Below, in pieces: positions 15,138-22,760 of a stretch of 64,000 nt of DNA. The stretch lies in NCBI GenBank assembly GCA_964526475.1, contig CAZGKF010000007.1, positions 1 to 64,000 on the forward strand. Reading direction: 5' to 3'. The DNA is from CAYVTV01 sp964526475. Its GTDB lineage: Bacteria > Bacteroidota > Bacteroidia > Bacteroidales > GCA-2748055. The translations under genes and the position numbers were made by a program. The notes beneath the pieces were generated by a model that was not told where the DNA came from, did no database searches, and saw only the letters and a list, made by a program, of their open reading frames with translations. Numbering within the stretch: the first letter of the stretch is position 1; each line of letters opens with the position of its first letter.

Positions 15138-16202
15138 TTACTTCTCATCCCTTCTTCTTATTTCATTTACTGCCTCGACCATTGCGAAAAATCCTTCTGT
15201 TGGAATATATGCCGGTATAGAATTTCCTGATCCCAGACCATAACCTTTTGCCAGTTTTCTGAAACGGGTTCCTTTTTCCAGTACTTCATTAAATACATCA
15301 TCATAACTTTTAAAGCATAATGTGTTTACATCTATTCCTCCAAATAATCCTATTTTATCATTATAAAGTTCAATCCATTTATCAAAACCTGCTATCTGAT
15401 CTTCATTAGAATGCTTTGCGTCTATCCCAAGTTCAATGATGTCATCCATAATATCAAATATACAACCACAACTATGCAGCAAAAACTTTTTCCCTGCTGC
15501 ATGTACCAGTTCAATTACTCTTTTGTACTGTGGCAGGATGAATGTTTTGATGGTATCAGGAGACAACATGGTGGAAGTTTTATGTCCGAGGTCATCTCCC
15601 ATTCTGAAGAAGACAAAAATATCAGAGTAGTCAGAAATCATTTTCGACCAGAGGGTGACATATAAATCTCCTATTTTATTGAATATATCGCTGAACAATT
15701 CAGGATCCAGGTACTGCATAGTACACAAATACTCAAAACCTACCAGATCCTGGCTTGATTCAAAAATTCCATAACCACAACCTCCAAAGGCTTTCATTCC
15801 TTCTGGAAGAACAGCCCTGATAGCCTCCAGATGGGGGGTATAGGTTTCCCGGAAAATAGCGGGCAGTTCATCAAAAGGGTACTTGTTAAAATCATCTCTG
15901 GTTTGCACAGGACCTGGTCTTCCACCCATAATTGCACCGTGGCCGGGGAAGATATCGCATATGGCTGCTTCATAATCAAAAGCATCGTAGGTCATATCTT
16001 TCCAAAATCCTATGACTGTTCTGTAATATTCTTCAAAATCTTCTTTTTTATTTCCCTGCAATACAATCTCCCTTCCTACAGCCTTCGAGATAAAGGGTGC
16101 ATCTATATGATGTTCATACAATGGTAAGTGGGCAGGTTTTACATTATACAATACTTGTAGAATATTATTGTAATCGGGATAAAAATTATTTTTTTTTATC
16201 AT
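15138..16202 (-). CDS. URO-D-family protein (methyltransferase-like, not HemE)
   Basis: A 354-residue member of the uroporphyrinogen decarboxylase superfamily. The motif HSCG (in KKFLLHSCGCIFDIMDD) and the GGIDVNTL stretch are typical of the branch that includes corrinoid-dependent methyltransferases, where His/Cys residues bind zinc. Residues that mark true HemE (for example an N-terminal RQAGR stretch) are absent. Such proteins are common in Bacteroidota near sugar-breakdown genes, where their substrate is unknown. No corrinoid-protein gene is close by. The gene stands alone with about 200 bp on each side. Confidence 0.8.
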   Translation of the reverse strand: MIKKNNFYPDYNNILQVLYNVKPAHLPLYEHHIDAPFISKAVGREIVLQGNKKEDFEEYYRTVIGFWKDMTYDAFDYEAAICDIFPGHGAIMGGRPGPVQTRDDFNKYPFDELPAIFRETYTPHLEAIRAVLPEGMKAFGGCGYGIFESSQDLVGFEYLCTMQYLDPELFSDIFNKIGDLYVTLWSKMISDYSDIFVFFRMGDDLGHKTSTMLSPDTIKTFILPQYKRVIELVHAAGKKFLLHSCGCIFDIMDDIIELGIDAKHSNEDQIAGFDKWIELYNDKIGLFGGIDVNTLCFKSYDDVFNEVLEKGTRFRKLAKGYGLGSGNSIPAYIPTEGFFAMVEAVNEIRRRDEK

Positions 16203-16467
16203 AAAATTATTGTTTTTTGTAACTATTCAGGTTATTTATACTGAAGGCTGTTAGAATTTCCGTAAAGACAGAATCATTGCACCCGGCACTTTTTGTATTC
16301 GATATTTTTTTATTCAAATTTGCCTCCTCAGCAGGTTAAACAACTCCTTTTTTAGTAAAGTCTGGTATATTCCTACAGTCTATCAACCTATAACCTAAAT
16401 ACCTGAATACTTACTTCTTTTTTATTCTGTTGGAACAACAATATTGTGTCCCCATATCTTAGATCTA

Positions 16468-18735
16468 TTATTCTTGAGTCATTTTTACTGTTATAACTGC
16501 TTCATACAAAGCCGTTTTTCCAGCTTCGTTTGTAGAAATAACTAGCAGATACACCATCTGTCCGTTGTTAAATTTATCCTTGATCATAACTTTATGCGAG
16601 GTAGTATTGGTTTCAAATTCCCCGCTTTCTCCTGTATAGTTCCCAACTCTATCCCCCCATTGCACTCTGCTGGTAGCAGGAATATCCGTTCTCCATTCAA
16701 TGAGAAGACTGTCCGGATATTGTTCAGTGGCTCTTACTCCTGTGATTAGCGGCAATTTGGATGGTCTTTCATGTACTTTTAAATGAAAGCTACGTTCATC
16801 TTTTTGATTAGCTGATTCAGCCTTAAGGATAAAAGTGAAACTGCCGAATTCTGAGGGAACACCTGTAATAACACCTTTTTCAATAACCAAACCCTGAGGA
16901 AGAGTACCTTTTGTAATGCTCCAGTATGGCTGATCAGCTGCATCCCTGTACTTTAGTCCAAAGTGATAAGGTTCTTCAGCTATAGCATCCGGGAGCTGAT
17001 TAGTTAAAATAGTAACAGAAGGTTTAGCAGGTTTCTTGTTGCGAACTATATAAATGTAATCGTGCCCCTGGACCAAGGGAGAAATGTGATCAATATTTAC
17101 TATAGATCCAGCCTTAACATTGCTAAGTTTGTCATATTTATCCAACTGGTTTCCGCGGTATCGAAATACCTCATAAACCCCTTTTGTGTCTCTTAAATCC
17201 AGCGACAGTTTACCTCCGCGCTCCAGATAAATATAATATGTTCTCCCTCTGTCGGCCAGACATAATGCATCGTTTCCATCTGACACTTTTGTCAGTTCAT
17301 CGGCTGGCAGGCAACGGTTAAAATCATAGCAGTTTTCACTATTAAAAAACCTGGTGAGTTTCCCCAGCATTTCGGCATCTTCTTTATGGCGGGGAACTAA
17401 TGTTTCCCATATACTATTCCATGATCCGGTATAATTTTTATCAGTTGACCAATGGGCAATATGACTGTATCCTCCGGCAAACAGATGGTTCAGAGATGCA
17501 ATTCGGGAAAAATCAGTGCTTTGCAGATTCCAGACTCCTTCTGAATTATAAACCGGAATATCAGAATGGAAATTTTGTGTAATAAACTTCTTACAGTCAG
17601 TTATTCCTGCGGGATTATCTTCCACTCTTCGCTGAATTGTGGCAAAATCCATTTCAGGAGCATAATCAAATGACCAGTTTCTAAGTACATGGGTTGTAAG
17701 TAGTGTTCTCCAGGGATTCAGTTTTTGCATTTCCCTGGCAAAAGTTCTGACCCGGATATCGCTCCCTTTCCCTGTTTCTTCATATTCACTGTCGATAGTC
17801 CAGTGCCACCAACAGGAATATGGTGCCCAACGTGCCAGAAAGTACCTGATAAAATGTTTCTGCAGTGGACCCAGTTCCGAATCAGTAGGGTAATCAACCG
17901 GTCCATAAGTCCAGTATTGCCTGTTTATTCCACTTATGCCAAACCAGACAGATAACATAATATTCAATGAATCTGCATATTCAATTATTTTTTCATTGTG
18001 AGCCCATGAAAGCAGGTCAAAGCGGGTATAATCAAATAAATCCTTGTTTTCTTTACTCCACTTATGAACTCGTTTGCCCTCCCTCCCTGGAAACTGATAA
18101 AAAGAACTATCGGCTCCGAAAGCAGGATTATTTTCTGCATGAAATCTAACGGTGAGGGCATTTACACCCAGCGCTGCGTGGTGACTTATCCAGTTTTTTG
18201 CATCCTTCAATGAGATATCCAGCAATGTTGATGAATGTATGGGAAAAGGGACCCACTGTTTGCCGTTTACAAAACTAAATCTCAGATGGTTTTGAGGATC
18301 AATAGTAATATGACCGTTTTTATTCGCTGCAGGAGTGTTGGAAACATTATAGCTGTAAACAGGAAGCTTTGGTGCATTTTTAATAGGTGTCCGGGTGCCA
18401 GAGATGACAAAAATTGCTGTAACCTTCCATATCCCCGGTGTGTCCATCATCAACCTGAATTTCCATATATCACCTGTTTGCCCCCCTTTACCATCACCAT
18501 CGAAAAAACCCATCCAGGCAAATGATGAGCCATTTTTACGATTAGCCGGAGCTTCTACATTAAGTAACAACTCAACATCTGTAAATGGATTATTAAGGTT
18601 ATGATCTGGCCATTCAATTTTCTCTTCCAGTCTGTCATAAAGTTTATAATCGAAAGGTTCAGCACTTGCTGCTTTATTAAATGAAATAATTATTATGATA
18701 AGTATTAATGCAATGGTGTTTCTTCTAATATTCAT
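16468..18735 (-). CDS. Secreted DUF5060 glycoside-hydrolase-like protein
   Basis: A 755-residue exported protein. A signal peptide covers about 1-25. A DUF5060 beta domain lies at about 30-130 (WMGFFDGDGKGG...), followed by a TIM-barrel-like region at about 170-470 of the kind found in DUF4038/apiosidase-like hydrolases. An Ig-like putative binding domain follows at about 575-650 (TLPQGLVIEKGVITGVP is typical of He_PIG), and then a fibronectin-III-like domain at about 655-750. It probably attacks a plant or algal glycan, but no specific family number can be assigned by eye. It is transcribed away from the symporter operon, separated from it by a 261-bp divergent region. Confidence 0.8.
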   Translation of the reverse strand: MNIRRNTIALILIIIIISFNKAASAEPFDYKLYDRLEEKIEWPDHNLNNPFTDVELLLNVEAPANRKNGSSFAWMGFFDGDGKGGQTGDIWKFRLMMDTPGIWKVTAIFVISGTRTPIKNAPKLPVYSYNVSNTPAANKNGHITIDPQNHLRFSFVNGKQWVPFPIHSSTLLDISLKDAKNWISHHAALGVNALTVRFHAENNPAFGADSSFYQFPGREGKRVHKWSKENKDLFDYTRFDLLSWAHNEKIIEYADSLNIMLSVWFGISGINRQYWTYGPVDYPTDSELGPLQKHFIRYFLARWAPYSCWWHWTIDSEYEETGKGSDIRVRTFAREMQKLNPWRTLLTTHVLRNWSFDYAPEMDFATIQRRVEDNPAGITDCKKFITQNFHSDIPVYNSEGVWNLQSTDFSRIASLNHLFAGGYSHIAHWSTDKNYTGSWNSIWETLVPRHKEDAEMLGKLTRFFNSENCYDFNRCLPADELTKVSDGNDALCLADRGRTYYIYLERGGKLSLDLRDTKGVYEVFRYRGNQLDKYDKLSNVKAGSIVNIDHISPLVQGHDYIYIVRNKKPAKPSVTILTNQLPDAIAEEPYHFGLKYRDAADQPYWSITKGTLPQGLVIEKGVITGVPSEFGSFTFILKAESANQKDERSFHLKVHERPSKLPLITGVRATEQYPDSLLIEWRTDIPATSRVQWGDRVGNYTGESGEFETNTTSHKVMIKDKFNNGQMVYLLVISTNEAGKTALYEAVITVKMTQE

Positions 18736-18934
18736 ATTCTTATTTATTAAAGTTTCGCTAAGTATATCTTTTTAATAGTCAGCATAATAAATATTTGTCA
18801 ATACCATAAAATCAATGTATTTAGACAATTATAAAAATTTTTATCGGACACCAATGATAATGAATAAAAAATAAAATTTAATATATTTTCAAATATAGCT
18901 ACTTTAAAATATTTATTTAAAACAAATTTTTTTA

Positions 18935-18963
18935 TTGATATTAATAAAATGATTTTATCTTTG
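18935..18963 (+). promoter_or_regulatory. Bacteroidota-type promoter for the symporter operon
   Basis: TTG at 18935-18937 and TATCTTTG at 18956-18963 are separated by 18 bases, matching the -33/-7 consensus of the Bacteroidota primary sigma factor. Transcription would start near 18970, about 27 bases before the DUF485 start codon. Confidence 0.7.
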
Positions 18964-18996
18964 ACCAGTTAAAGAAAATAATTAAAGAAAAGCGCT

Positions 18997-19269
18997 ATGT
19001 TACATGAATCTAAACCAATATTCGAAACCGATAGTGCAGCTTCATGGAAAGCTAAATTGGGTTTGAAATTATTTATTGTTTACGCTTTAATTTACGCTGG
19101 TTTTGTTTTTATTGGTTTAATGAAACCGGAACTGATGGGTTTGGAATTGATCGGAGGGCAAAACCTTGCAATTATTTACGGATTTGGATTAATAATACTC
19201 GCAATAGTTATGGGATTCATCTATAATTATTTCTGCACCAGAATGGAAAATAAAATGAATAAAAATTAG
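18997..19269 (+). CDS. DUF485 membrane protein, symporter partner
   Basis: A 90-residue protein with two membrane helices (about 25-45 and 59-82). It matches DUF485, the small subunit-like family that usually precedes acetate/solute sodium symporters (as yjcH precedes actP in enteric bacteria). The symporter gene starts 18 bp downstream, so they are co-transcribed. The biochemical role of DUF485 is not settled; it is presumed to assist or regulate the symporter. Confidence 0.9.
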   Translation: MLHESKPIFETDSAASWKAKLGLKLFIVYALIYAGFVFIGLMKPELMGLELIGGQNLAIIYGFGLIILAIVMGFIYNYFCTRMENKMNKN

Positions 19270-19287
19270 AATAAATCCTTATAAGAT

Positions 19288-21210
19288 ATGATTTACGAAG
19301 TATCGAATCTTGCTGTTGCTATTTTTCTGTTTATTGTAGCCCTGGTATTGGGTTTATCTTTTTACTTTGCGAGAAAAACCAAAACTGCATCAAGCTATTA
19401 TGCTGCCGGGGGAACTATTCACTGGGGTGTAAACGGGATAGCATTTGCCGGTGACTACCTTTCAGCGGCCTCCTTTCTGGGTATCTGTGGTATGATTGCT
19501 TTCTCCGGTTACGATGGATTTTTATATTCGATCGGATATCTTGCAGGTTGGGTTGTTGCATTATTCCTTGTTGCAGAACCTTTAAAGAAACTCGGGAAAT
19601 TCACCTTTGCAGATGCCCTTGATGCAAAATTCAATGCCAAATCCATTAAACTGGCCGCATCCATCAGCACACTCATAGTCTCCATATTTTACCTTATTCC
19701 GCAGATGGTAGGAGCAGGGGATCTTGTTGTACCCTTGCTGGGTCTGCCTCACTGGATGGGAGTACTTATTGTTGGGTCCATTGTTATATTTATCGTTGCA
19801 ACAGCAGGAATGACTTCCACTACCTACGTTCAGTTTATTAAAGGAGCATTACTGGTAATTTTCTCTACCATACTTACAATATATATTCTTAATAAAGGAC
19901 TGACATTAAATCCCTATGATAATTATCACAAATTTAAAAAGCTGGAAGCCTCTGTTTCAAATGACACCGGTATAATTATTTCAGATACTGATTATCAGGT
20001 AAAATCAAATGTAAAGATTGATAATCATATTTTTTTTAAACTTGAAAAGGACGGTTTTGAAAACTGGTTCAGACTTACTATTGACGGCGATAAGGCTTTC
20101 CTTGAAGAGATGCTTGACATTACCGTTAAACCTGATGGGGAGATATTATATAACGGAGCCCCGAAATCGGAAAATAAATTTTACCAGGTCGGGCATCTCA
20201 GTAAAATAATTGTTAATGGAGAAGAGGTTGATAAAACCGGCCCTCTTGGACCTTTTAAGTATCTTGAAAAAATAGGAGATAGTGAAGTCGTACGGTTCAC
20301 AAAAAAGTTTTTTGATGATGGAGAGGACAAAGTTACTGTCTGGTACCAGAACATAACAAAAGGAAAAGATGTAATGAAACCTGGCCTTTTATATAAATTA
20401 TCAAAGAGTGCAGGTGCTACTTTCTGGGATCGGTTAAATTTTCTCTCACTTATGCTGGCATTGTTTCTGGGAACCTCGGCATTACCCCACATTCTGATAA
20501 GGTATTATACTGTGCCAAGTCAGCGTGCCGCCAGAAAATCAACAATAGTTGCAATTACCGCAATCGGGTTCTTTTACATTCTGACTCTTTTTATGGGTCT
20601 TGGATCGATGGTTAACGGGGTTTTGGATGTTGAAAGCAGTAATATGTCAGGGCCATTACTGGCGAAATCATTCGGTATTGGAATATTTTCAATAATATCA
20701 GCTATTGCATTTGCAACTGTGCTGGGCACTGTGAGCGGACTTATTGTTGCTTCTTCAGGTGCTATTGCTCATGATTTCATTGATAATTATTTACAGGTTA
20801 AGATGACTGACAAGGGCAAAGTCAGGGCAGGGAAAATAGCTGCTTTATCTGTAGGTGTTTTTGCTATAATTTTAGGCATTCTTTTTAAAGGTATGAACGT
20901 ATCTTTCCTTGTTGGTCTGGCATTTGCCGTCGCAGCTTCTGCTAATTTACCGGCAATATTATTCCTTTTATTCTGGAAAAAAACAACAGCTAAAGGTATT
21001 GCATGGTCGATATTTGTTGGTATAGTTTCTTCAGTAGGAATTATTTTACTTTCACCGTCGATGTTTGAAAGATATGGACTCCATGCCAGGGATGCAATAA
21101 TTCCATTTGATAATCCAGGTATAATTTCTATACCATTAGCCGTCATTACTTTAGTAGTTATTTCTTTAATGACACAGAAAGATAATTCAACAAAGGATTT
21201 TTCCAGATAA
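19288..21210 (+). CDS. Sodium:solute symporter, ActP-like acetate type
   Basis: A 640-residue member of the sodium:solute symporter family. N-terminal helices include ASSYYAAGGTIHWGVNGIAFAGDYLSAASFLG, close to the ActP signature for acetate/glycolate-type transport. Membrane segments continue to the C-terminus. A soluble insertion of about 170 residues (about 208-378) sits between helices, making it longer than ActP (about 550). The upstream DUF485 gene, the downstream porin-like gene and the sensor support uptake of a short carboxylate such as acetate. Substrate is inferred from family and context only. Confidence 0.9.
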   Translation: MIYEVSNLAVAIFLFIVALVLGLSFYFARKTKTASSYYAAGGTIHWGVNGIAFAGDYLSAASFLGICGMIAFSGYDGFLYSIGYLAGWVVALFLVAEPLKKLGKFTFADALDAKFNAKSIKLAASISTLIVSIFYLIPQMVGAGDLVVPLLGLPHWMGVLIVGSIVIFIVATAGMTSTTYVQFIKGALLVIFSTILTIYILNKGLTLNPYDNYHKFKKLEASVSNDTGIIISDTDYQVKSNVKIDNHIFFKLEKDGFENWFRLTIDGDKAFLEEMLDITVKPDGEILYNGAPKSENKFYQVGHLSKIIVNGEEVDKTGPLGPFKYLEKIGDSEVVRFTKKFFDDGEDKVTVWYQNITKGKDVMKPGLLYKLSKSAGATFWDRLNFLSLMLALFLGTSALPHILIRYYTVPSQRAARKSTIVAITAIGFFYILTLFMGLGSMVNGVLDVESSNMSGPLLAKSFGIGIFSIISAIAFATVLGTVSGLIVASSGAIAHDFIDNYLQVKMTDKGKVRAGKIAALSVGVFAIILGILFKGMNVSFLVGLAFAVAASANLPAILFLLFWKKTTAKGIAWSIFVGIVSSVGIILLSPSMFERYGLHARDAIIPFDNPGIISIPLAVITLVVISLMTQKDNSTKDFSR

Positions 21211-21342
21211 ATATTTCAGAACGATTTAATCTTTAGTATTTTTATGTAACAAAAAGATAAATAAGTTAAAGTTTATTTTTATCAGGAAGACATAAACACA
21301 GCACAGCCGGTAATTTATTATCAGATTAATTTTTTACACAGT

Positions 21343-22605
21343 ATGAAAAGCTTATTATTTGTTTTATTACTTTCAGTAACGTTTATTTTGTCTGCTCAGA
21401 AAAATAAGGAGGAACCTAAACCGGGAATTTCTTTTTCTGGTTTTGTGAAAACCGATGCATTCTTTGATACTCGTCAGACAGTTAATATCCGCGAAGGACA
21501 TTTTTTATTATACCCTGAAAATATTTTTCCTGATACTAATGGGGATGATATTAATGCTAATTCCTCTTTCAATATTTTATCCATTCAAACAAGGTTGAAA
21601 GGTTCAATTACCGGGCCTGATGCTTTCAGAGCTAAAACATCAGGAGTAGTGGAGGCAGACTTCTTTGGAAATGAAAATGCTAACTTCAGTGATGTAAACG
21701 GATTCCGCATCCGACATGCTTTTGTGAAGCTAAATTGGACAAATACTGAACTGCTTGTCGGCCAATACTGGCATCCGATGTTTATTACTGAAGCCTTTCC
21801 TGGTGTTATTTCTTTCAATACAGGTTCACCGTTTCAGCCTTTTTCAAGGAATCCGCAAATCAGGCTAAGTCATTCAATTGGTGGTTTGAAGCTAACAGCC
21901 TGTATATTTTCACAAAGGGACTTTGTAAGTAATGGTCCTGATGGAGCTAATTCAAAATACATAAGAAATTCAAGCGTTCCTAATGCCCATTTTCAAATCC
22001 AGTATAAGCCTGTTAATTCAAATTATTTAATCGGCGCCGGAATTGATCATAAGACCATTTTACCTGAACTTTATACTGCGAATAGTTCCGGAACAAATAA
22101 GCAGAAAACGGATAATACTTTAAAAAGTTTATCGGCTATAGGATTTGTGAATCTGAAATTCAAACCTCTTTCTCTGAAGATGGAAGCAATATATGCTCAA
22201 AATGCATTTGATATGGTGATGATTGGGGGTTATGCAATAAAGGAAGTAACTGACACTTTATCTGGTGCCAAAGAATTTTCAAATATAAATACGGCATCGT
22301 ACTGGGCTGACCTTCAAACTAACGGGGAGAAAATTCAGTTTGGCTTTTTTGGTGGATATACAAAAAATATTGGCTCTTCCGACCTAATTAAAGGAACATT
22401 CTATTCGAGAGGTGCAAATATCGATCATGTTTACAGGCTGTCTCCAAGAATTATATTTATTTCCGGAAACCTTCGGATTGCCATGGAAGGAGAATTTACC
22501 TCTGCTGCATACGGGAAGAAAAACGGCGATAATAGGGGAGGTGTCACAAACACCAAACCAATCGCCAATAAAAGAGCTTTGCTGGCATTTATATATAATT
22601 TCTGA
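21343..22605 (+). CDS. Porin-like outer-membrane beta-barrel protein
   Basis: A 420-residue exported protein. The signal peptide is at about 1-18, ending in LSAQ. The rest is rich in alternating beta strands with aromatic girdles (for example FSGFVKTDAFFDTRQ and HAFVKLNWTNTELLVGQYW) and ends in an aromatic residue (IYNF), as outer-membrane barrels do. It looks like a general Bacteroidota porin of the DcaP/OprP-like kind. Position 132 bp after the symporter suggests it admits the same solute through the outer membrane. Specific family unassigned. Confidence 0.75.
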   Translation: MKSLLFVLLLSVTFILSAQKNKEEPKPGISFSGFVKTDAFFDTRQTVNIREGHFLLYPENIFPDTNGDDINANSSFNILSIQTRLKGSITGPDAFRAKTSGVVEADFFGNENANFSDVNGFRIRHAFVKLNWTNTELLVGQYWHPMFITEAFPGVISFNTGSPFQPFSRNPQIRLSHSIGGLKLTACIFSQRDFVSNGPDGANSKYIRNSSVPNAHFQIQYKPVNSNYLIGAGIDHKTILPELYTANSSGTNKQKTDNTLKSLSAIGFVNLKFKPLSLKMEAIYAQNAFDMVMIGGYAIKEVTDTLSGAKEFSNINTASYWADLQTNGEKIQFGFFGGYTKNIGSSDLIKGTFYSRGANIDHVYRLSPRIIFISGNLRIAMEGEFTSAAYGKKNGDNRGGVTNTKPIANKRALLAFIYNF

Positions 22606-22760
22606 TAAAGATTTGATTCGCAGCTTATCTCTTTCTGTCTGCATTATCATTATTAAAGACTTTCCTGTCAAAATTTCCATTTTCAATGCTTAGTGGAAGA
22701 TGAGATGACATACTCTTATCTTTTGAATAGTACAGCATAGTTTTTTTATACATTTACAAT

